Shown: positions 8,001 to 16,990 of the stretch, piece by piece | Layout of the letters: every line of letters starts with the position of its first letter | How positions within the stretch are numbered: the first letter of the stretch is position 1 | DNA from: Chloroflexota bacterium | GTDB taxonomy: Bacteria > Chloroflexota > Dehalococcoidia > Lucifugimonadales > Australimonadaceae | Reading direction: 5' to 3' | NCBI GenBank assembly: GCA_022574265.1 | Contig: JACZSI010000019.1 | Span: forward strand, 1 to 17,662 | Length of the DNA: 17,662 nucleotides | Program-made: the position numbers and the translations under genes | Notes under the pieces: generated by a model | Seen by the model: only the letters and a program-made list of their open reading frames with translations | Databases searched by the model: none | What the model was told of the DNA's origin: nothing

Positions 8001-9335
8001 ATGATTCCGACTCCCCGCCGCTCAAGCGGCATCCGCCTCAAGCCCCCCTGGACCCGGACCGCAGCGGCACTCGTTGCAGCCGCGGGCCTGCTGTTCGTGG
8101 CCGCCGCATGCGGCAGCACGCCGGAGGCCGAGGCCACGGCGACGCCCGGCCTCCCGCCGCCAGTGGCGACCCCGACGCCGCGTGAGGCGGGCGCGACCGC
8201 TGTGCCGACCACGACGCCGACGACGACGCCGACGCCCGACCCCGCCGACCGCGTGCCGCCGACCGTGGCCGCGCCGGAGCTCAGCGGACGCCCTGGAGGC
8301 TTCGTCGGAGACTTGGCGCCGGAGTTCACGGCGGGCGCGACGTGGCTCAACTCCGAGCCGCTCACCATCGCCGGGCTGCGGGGCAAGGTGGTGCTGATCG
8401 ACTTCTGGACGTACACGTGCATCAACTGCATCCGCACGATGCCGTTCCTGCGCGAGTGGCACGCGAAGTACGAGGACCTGGGGCTGGTCATCGTCGGCGT
8501 GCACGCGCCGGAGTTCGAGTTCGAGAAGGTGACGGCCAACGTCGAGCAGGCCATCGCCGAGTTCATGCTCGAATACCCGCACGTGCAAGACAACGAGATG
8601 ATCACGTGGCGGGCCTACAACAACCGCTTCTGGCCGGCCAAGTACCTGATCGACGCGGACGGCGTCATCCGCTACACGCACTTCGGCGAGGGCGCGTACG
8701 ACCAGACGGAGCTCCTGATCCGTGGGCTGCTGGCGGAAGCCGGGCGCGACGTCTCGGCGGTCCCCGTCAACCACGACCGGGGCCCGACGGCCGACACCAG
8801 GGCGTATACGAGCGACCAGGAGAGCCGGATCACGCGCGAGATCTACGGTGGGTGGCTGCGGAACGACAACCCGCGTGGGCTCTACATCGCGCACAGGGAG
8901 TACATCAACGGGCAGGCGCTCCAGACGCGGATCTATACGGACCCGGGCGATCATGCGAACCAGTTCATGTACCTTCATGGGTCGTGGACGTCCGGTCTGG
9001 AGGCCATCGAGCACGCGCGCACGACGACGGATTACGAGGACTACCTCGCCCTCTGGTTCGCGGCGCGGTCGGTCAACGCCGTCGTCGACTTCGCGCCGGG
9101 GACCGAGCCGTTCGAGGTGCAGGTGACGCTCCACGGACGCCCCCTGCGCGCCGAGGAGGCCGGCTCGGACATGGTGATCGAGGAGTCGCGGAGCTACTTC
9201 CTCGTGGACGAGCCACGACTCTACGAGGTCGTCGCCCTCCCCGAATACGGCGAGGGCGAGCTGACGTTCAGCTCCAACTCCTCAGACTTCGGGTTGTTCG
9301 CGCTGACTTTCGGCGCGTACGCGGACATATCGTAG
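8001..9335 (+). CDS. Secreted DipZ-type thioredoxin-like lipoprotein
   Basis: This is a 444-residue extracytoplasmic thiol-disulfide protein. The N-terminus has basic residues, a hydrophobic segment (AAALVAAAGLLFVAAAC) and a likely lipobox cysteine at 37. A Pro/Thr-rich linker follows to about residue 90. A TlpA/ResA-like thioredoxin domain follows with the active site TCINC (Cys140, Cys143) after VVLIDFWTY, then LVIVGVHAPEFEFEK, WPAKYLIDADGVIRYTHFGEG and the helix IRGLLAEAG. The remaining 175 or so residues resemble the carbohydrate-binding-like domain at the C-terminus of M. tuberculosis DipZ. The N-terminal membrane (CcdA-like) half of DipZ is missing, so an electron donor must be encoded elsewhere. 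The second lipoprotein starts 10 bases downstream, with its ribosome-binding site overlapping this stop codon. The redox substrate is unknown. Confidence 0.87.
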   Translation: MIPTPRRSSGIRLKPPWTRTAAALVAAAGLLFVAAACGSTPEAEATATPGLPPPVATPTPREAGATAVPTTTPTTTPTPDPADRVPPTVAAPELSGRPGGFVGDLAPEFTAGATWLNSEPLTIAGLRGKVVLIDFWTYTCINCIRTMPFLREWHAKYEDLGLVIVGVHAPEFEFEKVTANVEQAIAEFMLEYPHVQDNEMITWRAYNNRFWPAKYLIDADGVIRYTHFGEGAYDQTELLIRGLLAEAGRDVSAVPVNHDRGPTADTRAYTSDQESRITREIYGGWLRNDNPRGLYIAHREYINGQALQTRIYTDPGDHANQFMYLHGSWTSGLEAIEHARTTTDYEDYLALWFAARSVNAVVDFAPGTEPFEVQVTLHGRPLRAEEAGSDMVIEESRSYFLVDEPRLYEVVALPEYGEGELTFSSNSSDFGLFALTFGAYADIS

Positions 9336-9345
9336 GAGGCGCCCG

Positions 9346-10248
9346 ATGCGGTGGCGTGCGGTCGGGATAGCAGTCGTGGCGCTCGCAGCGGGCGCTTGCG
9401 CGACAGCCTCGCCGACCCCCGCTGGCACCCCGACCCCGACGGGCACGCCCACCGCCGCCGCCCCGGAGATCAGACCGCTGCTCGCAACGACGCAGCTGCG
9501 CGTCGGGACGCAGCGCGTGGCGTTCCTGCTCGACTCGACGACCGCGCTGATCACCGCGCCCGAGGTCCAGTTACAAACGTCGCTCGCCGGGACGAGCCTC
9601 GGGGAGACGGCGGTCGCGCCGTTCTACCTGTGGCCCTTCGGCACGCGCGGCACCTACGCGACCGAGCTGACGTTCGACCGGCCGGGGACGTGGCGGCTCG
9701 ACATCCACGTCGACGACGGGACGTTCGCCGGCGATGCCACGCTGGTCCTCGACGTGGCCGAGCGCTCCGGCGTCGCGGACGTCGGGGAGCTGGCGCCGTT
9801 CAGCAACACGAAGACGCTGCGGTCCGAGGACGGGGACCTCTCGCGGATCACGACGGCGTCGAGGCCCGACCCCGAGCTCTACCGCATGACCGTCGCGGAG
9901 ACGCTCATCAGCGGCCGGCCCAGCGTGATCGTCTTCGCCTCGCCCGCGTTCTGCACGTCGCCGACCTGCGGTCCGCAGGTGGAGACGGTCTCGGAGCTGC
10001 GGGCGCTGCACGCCGGCGAAGCGGACTTCGTCCACGTCGAGGTCTACGCCAACCCACACGAGATCCAGGGTGATCTGTCGCGCGCGACGTACGCACCGGC
10101 ACTCGCTGCGTGGGGCATCGATGCCGTGCCGGGCTACCTGAACGAGTCGTGGGTCTTCGTGCTGGGCTCGGACGGCCGTATCGCGGCGCGCTTCGAGGGG
10201 TATGCGTCGCTCGGCGAGCTGGAGGCGGCGCTGCTCGCGGCGTCGTAG
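9346..10248 (+). CDS. Thioredoxin-fold lipoprotein with C-x4-C site
   Basis: This 300-residue protein probably works outside the membrane. It has a short signal sequence ending LAAGAC (Cys18), a weak lipobox, then a Pro/Thr-rich linker to about residue 40. Residues 45-145 look like a beta-sandwich (GTQRVAFLLDSTTAL, TYATELTFDRPGTWRLDIHV). The C-terminal half, from about 150, is thioredoxin-like: ITTASRPDPELYRMTVAETL, VIVFASPAFCTSPTCGPQVE (Cys203, Cys208), VHVEVYANP, and SWVFVLGSDGRIAARFEGYAS with the nearby AVPGYLN. The C-x4-C spacing differs from the usual C-x2-C and is typical of a family I recall from Chloroflexota and Actinobacteria as an uncharacterised thioredoxin-like protein. An AGGAGG ribosome-binding site (9334-9339) overlaps the preceding stop, so the pair is co-translated. 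It could serve in metallocentre or disulfide chemistry, but this is not shown. Confidence 0.83.
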   Translation: MRWRAVGIAVVALAAGACATASPTPAGTPTPTGTPTAAAPEIRPLLATTQLRVGTQRVAFLLDSTTALITAPEVQLQTSLAGTSLGETAVAPFYLWPFGTRGTYATELTFDRPGTWRLDIHVDDGTFAGDATLVLDVAERSGVADVGELAPFSNTKTLRSEDGDLSRITTASRPDPELYRMTVAETLISGRPSVIVFASPAFCTSPTCGPQVETVSELRALHAGEADFVHVEVYANPHEIQGDLSRATYAPALAAWGIDAVPGYLNESWVFVLGSDGRIAARFEGYASLGELEAALLAAS

Positions 10249-10252
10249 GCCG

Positions 10253-10271
10253 TCAGCAAGACGGTTGCTGA
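10253..10271. terminator. Stem-loop between convergent genes
   Basis: A perfect 7-bp inverted repeat, TCAGCAA / TTGCTGA with loop GACGG, begins 5 bases after the stop of the upstream lipoprotein gene and lies 31 bases from the katG stop. Neither strand has a U-run after it, so it would be a weak or factor-assisted bidirectional terminator. Confidence 0.4.
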
Positions 10272-10302
10272 ACACGGGACGGGCCGGAAGCGACTTTCAG
10301 GC

Positions 10303-12522
<2,220 letters not shown>

Positions 12523-12622
12523 CGTTCGCCTCGTTTGCTCAGATTGCGGCTGTGAACCGTGTCCGTCCGCGTGCTCAAGCGCCGGTTGCTGCCTCCCCGC
12601 GGCCAATGAGGCCCCAGGCGGC

Positions 12623-12732
12623 CTAGACGGGGCCGAAGGAGAGGTGCCGCCGGTCCGCCTGGGACGCCCCGGCGAAGGCATCCTTGAGGTGCCCCTCGCT
12701 CTTGGTCCCCTTCAGTCCTGCTGCTCCGGCAT
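12623..12732 (-). pseudogene. Frameshifted rubrerythrin N-terminal remnant
   Basis: On the minus strand, the codons from CTG at 12715 to TAG at 12623 read LKGTKSEGHLKDAFAG, then ASQADRRHL, then SFGPV and stop. This closely matches the rubrerythrin N-terminus, as I recall it LKGTKTEENLKxAFAGESQANRRYLYFA. The diiron ligand Glu of AFAGES is replaced by Ala. ATGCCGGAG at 12732-12724 is a plausible original start, but it is out of frame with the rest (in its own frame MPEQQD and stop), so a small indel separates them. The remainder of the roughly 140-190 residue protein is absent, with the katG ATG coming only about 100 bases later. It lies inside the predicted katG transcript. The match is made from memory without a database search, but 30 residues with more than 20 agreeing are unlikely by chance. 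Confidence 0.6.
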
Positions 12733-12754
12733 CCCCCCGGATCTTGCACGCCAG

Positions 12755-12804
12755 AGAGTACCATTTGGCCGCGCTCGGTCAATAGCCGCACCATATCGTT
12801 GACC
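12755..12804 (-). promoter_or_regulatory. Candidate katG promoter inside an inverted repeat
   Basis: On the minus strand TTGACC (12782-12777) and TACTCT (12760-12755) are 16 bases apart, giving a start near 12748 and a leader of about 225 bases to katG. The -35 hexamer is one arm of a perfect inverted repeat, GGTCAA (12777-12782) and TTGACC (12799-12804), with a 16-base centre, which is a possible operator for an oxidative-stress regulator. The ancestral rubrerythrin ATG would sit about 16 bases after this start point. Confidence 0.5.
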
Positions 12805-12821
12805 AGACCGCCGCTGAGCGG

Positions 12822-12853
12822 GCGAGTGAGGGGTCGCGGCGGCCCTCGCTCGC
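12822..12853. repeat. Strong GC hairpin between the divergent promoters
   Basis: GCGAGTGAGGG (12822-12832) pairs with CCCTCGCTCGC (12843-12853) over 11 base pairs, one of them G-U on the plus-strand RNA, around a 10-base loop. No U-run follows on either strand. It lies upstream of both predicted start points, so it may act as DNA (protein site or cruciform) rather than in either mRNA. Confidence 0.5.
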
Positions 12854-12902
12854 GGTTCCGCAAAGGTCCGGGTGCGGCTGAGGCGGCCGCCGGCCCCGGT
12901 GC

Positions 12903-12931
12903 TTGACAGGGCTCCCGTTGGGAAGTACGCT
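12903..12931 (+). promoter_or_regulatory. rpoBC promoter
   Basis: A perfect TTGACA (12903-12908) is followed after exactly 17 bases by TACGCT (12926-12931), which keeps the three key -10 positions T, A and final T. The start point near 12938 gives a leader of about 130 bases. A short inverted repeat, CTCCT (12930-12934) / AGGAG (12942-12946), overlaps the end of the -10 box and the start point and could be an operator. Confidence 0.75.
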
Positions 12932-12998
12932 CCTCTAACTTAGGAGTCGTATGCCCTTCGCATCGCGGCACCGCGTTTCCTTGCGTCCCCAAATAACT

Positions 12999-13023
12999 CA
13001 GGTCTAGCCCTTCGCTAGGCCTG
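12999..13023 (+). promoter_or_regulatory. Attenuator-like stem-loop in the rpoB leader
   Basis: CAGGTCTAGC (12999-13008) pairs with GCTAGGCCTG (13014-13023) over 10 base pairs, with one U-G pair and a five-base loop CCTTC. A pyrimidine stretch TCTTCGTGTCTCCC follows. The shape resembles an intrinsic terminator with an imperfect U-tract, within the transcribed leader and about 46 bases before the rpoB ATG. It could also be an RNase processing site. Confidence 0.5.
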
Positions 13024-13069
13024 TCTTCGTGTCTCCCGAGCGCCCCAGGCTGAGGAGTTGTAAGCCAGC

Positions 13070-16000
13070 ATGACCGCTTTGATGCCCGTCTCCGGCCGCG
13101 CCCCCACCGTCAAGTCGTACGCCCGCATCCCCAAGGTGTTGGAGCCGTCGAGCTTGATCCAGATCCAGACCAACTCGTTCGAATCGTTCAAGACCGAGAG
13201 CATCCGGGAGGTGCTCGACGAGATCAACCCGATCCAGGACGTGACGGGCAACCGCTTCGAGCTCCGGTTCGGGGCCCACGAGTTCCGCAAGCCCAAGTTC
13301 GACGAGGCGGAGTGCCGGATCCGGGAAGTCACGTACGAAGCGCCGCTGTACATCACGGTAGAGCTCGAGGTGAAGGAGACGAAGGAGGTCAAGGAGCAGA
13401 CCCTGTTCTTCGGCGACATACCGTTGATGACGCCCACGGGCACCTTCGTCATCAACGGCGCCGAGCGCGTGGTGGTCAGCCAGCTCGTACGCTCCCCCGG
13501 CGCCTACTTCACGCGCATGGTGGACCCAGGCACCGGTCGCAACGTGTCGCTCTCCAAGCTGATCCCCTACCGCGGCGCATGGCTCGAGTTCGAGACGAAC
13601 CCGCGGGACATCGTGTCGGTCAAGATCGACCGCAAGCGCAAGCTGCCGGTGACGACGTTCCTGCGTGCCCTGGGGTACGCAAGCGACGAGGAGCTGCTCC
13701 GGCTATTCAGCGACGTCGACAACGACCCGGCGCACCCGTACATCCGGACGACGCTCGAGAAGGACACGGCCGTGGAGACGGAGGCTCAAGCACTCGTGGA
13801 GGTCTACCGCAGGCTCCGGCCCGGCGAGCCTCCGAGCGTGGAGAGCGCTCGCACGCTGCTGGACAACCTCTTCTTCAACCCTCGCCGCTACGACCTGGGG
13901 CGCGTCGGGCGCTACAAGATGAACCGGCGCATGGAGCAGCAGGTCGACCCGCGCAACCGCACGCTGACCAAGGAGGACATCGTCGAGATGATCCGGATGA
14001 TGATCCGGATCAACAACGGCTATGCGCGTCCGGACGACATCGACCACCTCGGCAACCGGCGTGTCCGCGCGGTCGGGGAGCTGATCCAGAACCAGCTGCG
14101 GGTGGGCCTCCTGCGCATGGAGCGCGTGGTGAAGGAGCGCATGACGATCCTCGACCAGGAGGAGGCGACGCCCTCCGCGCTCATCAACATCCGCCCGGTG
14201 GTCGCCGCGGTGCGCGAGTTCTTCGGCGGCTCGCAGCTCTCGCAGTTCATGGACCAGACCAATCCGCTCGCGGAGCTGACGCACAAGCGCCGGCTCTCCG
14301 CGCTTGGCCCGGGCGGACTGTCGCGGGAGCGCGCCGGTTTCGACGTGCGCGACGTCCACTACTCCCACTACGGGCGCATCTGCCCGATCGAGACCCCGGA
14401 GGGCCCGAACATCGGGCTGCTCGGGTCACTGGCGACGTATGCCCGTATCAACGACTACGGTTTCTTGGAGACGCCGTACCGCACGGTGCACAAGGAGATC
14501 TCCAGCAAGGACCCGGATGCGGTGGGCCGCATCGTCCGAGACGCGGTGAAGGACGGGAGTGGCAAGCTCATCGTCCGCGCAGGACGTCCTATCTCGGTTC
14601 CCGCCGGGAAGCAGCTCGCGGGCCTCAAGGAGCAAACGCTCCAGGTGCGGCCGTACGTGACGAACGACCCGGACGACATCATCTATCTCTCGGCGGACGA
14701 GGAGGACAAGTTCGTCGTCGCCCAGTCCAAGTCACGGATGGACGGCAAGCAGCAGCTCATGGACGAGCGGGTGGAGTGCCGGACGGCCGACCGCTACTCG
14801 GTGGAGCCGCCGGAGCGGGTGGACTATCTCGACGTGTCGCCGATGCAGATCGTCAGCGTCTCGACCGCGCTCATCCCGTTCCTCGAACACGACGACGCGA
14901 ACCGGGCACTGATGGGGTCCAACATGCAGCGCCAAGCGGTGCCGCTCGTCCGCCCGGACGCGCCCATCGTGAGCACGGGCATGGAAACGCGCGTGGCGCA
15001 CGACAGCGGTCAGATGGTGCTCTCCTCGGTGGCGGGCACCGTGACGTCGGTGACGGGCGAGTGGGTCATCGTGACCGACGAGGAGGGTACCGACCACACG
15101 CACGTGCTGCGCAAGTTCGTCCGCTCGAACCAGGGAACGTGCCTGAGCCAGCGCGCGATCGTCTCGCGCGGCGACCGCGTGGAGGCGGGCTCGGCGCTCG
15201 CCGACAGCTCGTCCACGGACCACGGCGACCTGGCGCTGGGCCAGAACGTGCTCTGCGCGTTCATGGCGATGGACGGCTACAACTTCGAGGACGCCATCAT
15301 CGTCTCGGAGAACCTGGTCCGCGACTCGAAGTTCACGTCGATCCACATCGAGAAGTACGAGGGCGAGTCGCGGGATACCAAGCTCGGCCCCGGCGAGATC
15401 ACGCGCGACATCCCGAACGTCGGCGAGGAGGCGCTCAGGAACCTCGACGACGACGGGATCATCCGCGTCGGCGCGGAGGTCACGCCGGGCGACATCCTGG
15501 TGGGCAAGATCACGCCCAAGGGAGAGACGGAGCTGACCGCGGAGGAGAAGCTGCTGCGCGCCATCTTCGGCGAGAAGGCGCGCGACGTGAAGGACACCTC
15601 CCTGCGGGTCCCGCACGGAGAGCGCGGCAAGGTGATCGAGGTGAAGGTGCTCACCCGGGAGCAGGGCGACGAGCTGGCCCCCGGCGTGAACAAGCTCGTG
15701 CGGGTGTGGGTCGCGCAGACCCGGACGCTCTCGGAGGGCGACAAGATGGCGGGCCGCCACGGCAACAAGGGCGTGGTCTCACGCATCATGCCGGTCGAGG
15801 ACGTCCCTTACCTGCCGGACGGCACCCCCATCGACATCATCCTGAACCCGATCGGCGTGCCGTCGCGCATGAACCTCGGGCAGGTGCTGGAGACGCACCT
15901 GGGGCTGGCCGCCCACAAGCTGAACTTCCGCGCGGTCACGCCTGTCTTCGACGGTGCGACGGACGAGGACATCTTTGACGCGTTGAGCCGCGCCTGGCTG

Positions 16001-16933
16001 GTCGAGCGCGCCGGAGCGGAGCGGGAGGCGCAGAACGGCGAGCGTTCCGGCGCCGAACCCGATTGGGAGAAGGCCCGCGCCTGGGTGGCCGAGCATGGCT
16101 TCGACGCCGACCGTACGTTCGACGACAGCAAGACGAGCTACGCGTCGGAGGTTTGCCTGAGTCTGTGGCTCCAGGACCTCGCGGAGCCGTACACGGCGCA
16201 GACGGGCGAGGAGCTCACGACCACGGGCACCTTCGATGAGCTCTACCAGATGGCGCTGACCGTCGGGAAGGCCCTCAACCTGGCGCCGCCCATCATGGGC
16301 AAGACGATCCTCTACGACGGCAAGACCGGCGAGAAGTTCGACGGCTCCATCACGGTGGGTTACATCTACATGCTCAAGCTGATCCACTTGGTCGAGGACA
16401 AGATCCACGCCCGCTCCACCGGCCCCTACTCGCTGATCACGCAGCAGCCGCTCGGCGGCAAGGCGCAGTTCGGCGGCCAACGGTTCGGGGAGATGGAGGT
16501 CTGGGCGCTCGAGGCGTACAGCGCCGCCTACAACCTCCAGGAGATGCTCACCGTCAAGTCGGACGACGTGATCGGCCGCGTGAAGACCTACGAAGCCATC
16601 GTCAAGGGCGAGGACGTCGTCCAGCCCGGCGTGCCGGAGTCCTTCCACGTCCTGGTCAAGGAGCTCCAGAGCCTCGGCCTTGCGGTGGAGCTGCGGTACG
16701 AGGACGAGCGGGCCGTCCCCGCACCTCGGTTCACCTACTCCGAGGAAGCGGAAGAGGAGGAGGAGAGCGTGGCCGCGGCCATCGGTCCCGCCCCTCCGCC
16801 CCCACCGTCCTGGGAGGCCGACTTCGATCCGTCCGAGGAGGGCGAGGCGCAGGTCGCGCCCGAGGTCCGCGCCGACCTCGGTCAGTACGCGCGCCAGAGC
16901 GCCGGGGAAGACGGCGAGAGCGACCAAGCCTAG
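13070..16933 (+). CDS. rpoB: RNA polymerase beta subunit
   Basis: This is the beta subunit of the core RNA polymerase, 1287 residues. Landmarks in order are the N-terminal RIPKVLEPSSLIQIQTNSFE, TGTFVINGAERVVVSQLVRSPGAYF, the rifampicin region SQLSQFMDQTNPLAELTHKR (Asp395, His405 and Ser410 match the sensitive-type residues D516, H526, S531 of E. coli), GRICPIETPEGPNIGLLGSL, the MDGYNFEDAII site, KITPKGETELT, GDKMAGRHGNKGVVS, and GGKAQFGGQRFGEMEVWALE near the end. About 117 residues separate FDGATDED (960) from GKTILYDGKTGE (1077), where short forms have roughly 25, so a lineage insertion is present. The last 64 residues are an acidic and proline-rich tail. The ATG at 13070 has GAGGAG 12 bases upstream. 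An ATG at 13082 is possible but farther from it. rplJ and rplL are not upstream. rpoC follows after 57 bases. Confidence 0.98.
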   Translation: MTALMPVSGRAPTVKSYARIPKVLEPSSLIQIQTNSFESFKTESIREVLDEINPIQDVTGNRFELRFGAHEFRKPKFDEAECRIREVTYEAPLYITVELEVKETKEVKEQTLFFGDIPLMTPTGTFVINGAERVVVSQLVRSPGAYFTRMVDPGTGRNVSLSKLIPYRGAWLEFETNPRDIVSVKIDRKRKLPVTTFLRALGYASDEELLRLFSDVDNDPAHPYIRTTLEKDTAVETEAQALVEVYRRLRPGEPPSVESARTLLDNLFFNPRRYDLGRVGRYKMNRRMEQQVDPRNRTLTKEDIVEMIRMMIRINNGYARPDDIDHLGNRRVRAVGELIQNQLRVGLLRMERVVKERMTILDQEEATPSALINIRPVVAAVREFFGGSQLSQFMDQTNPLAELTHKRRLSALGPGGLSRERAGFDVRDVHYSHYGRICPIETPEGPNIGLLGSLATYARINDYGFLETPYRTVHKEISSKDPDAVGRIVRDAVKDGSGKLIVRAGRPISVPAGKQLAGLKEQTLQVRPYVTNDPDDIIYLSADEEDKFVVAQSKSRMDGKQQLMDERVECRTADRYSVEPPERVDYLDVSPMQIVSVSTALIPFLEHDDANRALMGSNMQRQAVPLVRPDAPIVSTGMETRVAHDSGQMVLSSVAGTVTSVTGEWVIVTDEEGTDHTHVLRKFVRSNQGTCLSQRAIVSRGDRVEAGSALADSSSTDHGDLALGQNVLCAFMAMDGYNFEDAIIVSENLVRDSKFTSIHIEKYEGESRDTKLGPGEITRDIPNVGEEALRNLDDDGIIRVGAEVTPGDILVGKITPKGETELTAEEKLLRAIFGEKARDVKDTSLRVPHGERGKVIEVKVLTREQGDELAPGVNKLVRVWVAQTRTLSEGDKMAGRHGNKGVVSRIMPVEDVPYLPDGTPIDIILNPIGVPSRMNLGQVLETHLGLAAHKLNFRAVTPVFDGATDEDIFDALSRAWLVERAGAEREAQNGERSGAEPDWEKARAWVAEHGFDADRTFDDSKTSYASEVCLSLWLQDLAEPYTAQTGEELTTTGTFDELYQMALTVGKALNLAPPIMGKTILYDGKTGEKFDGSITVGYIYMLKLIHLVEDKIHARSTGPYSLITQQPLGGKAQFGGQRFGEMEVWALEAYSAAYNLQEMLTVKSDDVIGRVKTYEAIVKGEDVVQPGVPESFHVLVKELQSLGLAVELRYEDERAVPAPRFTYSEEAEEEEESVAAAIGPAPPPPPSWEADFDPSEEGEAQVAPEVRADLGQYARQSAGEDGESDQA

Positions 16934-16956
16934 GCCCGTTCGAGCGCACGGATACG

Positions 16957-16973
16957 GTGGGGACAAGCCCCAC
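16957..16973 (+). promoter_or_regulatory. Hairpin abutting the rpoC ribosome-binding site
   Basis: GTGGGG (16957-16962) and CCCCAC (16968-16973) form a perfect 6-bp stem with a five-base loop in the rpoB-rpoC gap. Its 3' edge touches the GAGGAG ribosome-binding site (16974-16979). It may set the rpoC to rpoB translation ratio or be a processing site. Confidence 0.45.
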
Positions 16974-16990
16974 GAGGAGAACAACGCAGG

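Larger units (their letters stand above)
12523..13069. other. katG-rpoB divergent intergenic region (547 bases)
   Basis: This is the longest gene-free stretch in the window. Reading away from katG it holds the katG leader with a rubrerythrin gene remnant (12623-12732), a candidate katG promoter in an inverted repeat (12755-12804), a long GC hairpin (12822-12853), a perfect GGCGGCCGCC palindrome (12882-12891), the rpoB promoter (12903-12931), and the rpoB leader with an attenuator-like stem-loop (12999-13023). The open frames crossing it show no conserved protein apart from the remnant. Confidence 0.8.

Noticed and set aside
5861..8185. A 774-codon open frame on the plus strand
   Set aside because: It runs antisense to pheT, has low-complexity composition rich in Arg, Asp, Val and Gly, and shows no recognisable domain. 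It is a by-product of high-GC codon use.
8170..8255. Pro/Thr-coding short repeats as a tandem repeat or CRISPR-like element
   Set aside because: The pattern follows codons for a Pro/Thr-rich linker after the lipid anchor and has no fixed unit with spacers.
12523..12681. A longer KatG starting at the ATG at 12681
   Set aside because: The added 53 residues are low complexity, and the ATG at 12522 has a well-placed GAGG and a normal KatG N-terminus.
13312..15978. An 888-codon open frame overlapping rpoB on the same strand
   Set aside because: It is a shifted frame of a certain rpoB, with Arg/Pro/Gly/His-rich sequence and no conserved motif.
15779..16984. A 401-codon minus-strand open frame
   Set aside because: It is antisense to the end of rpoB and reads as Leu/Val/Asp/Arg-rich low complexity.
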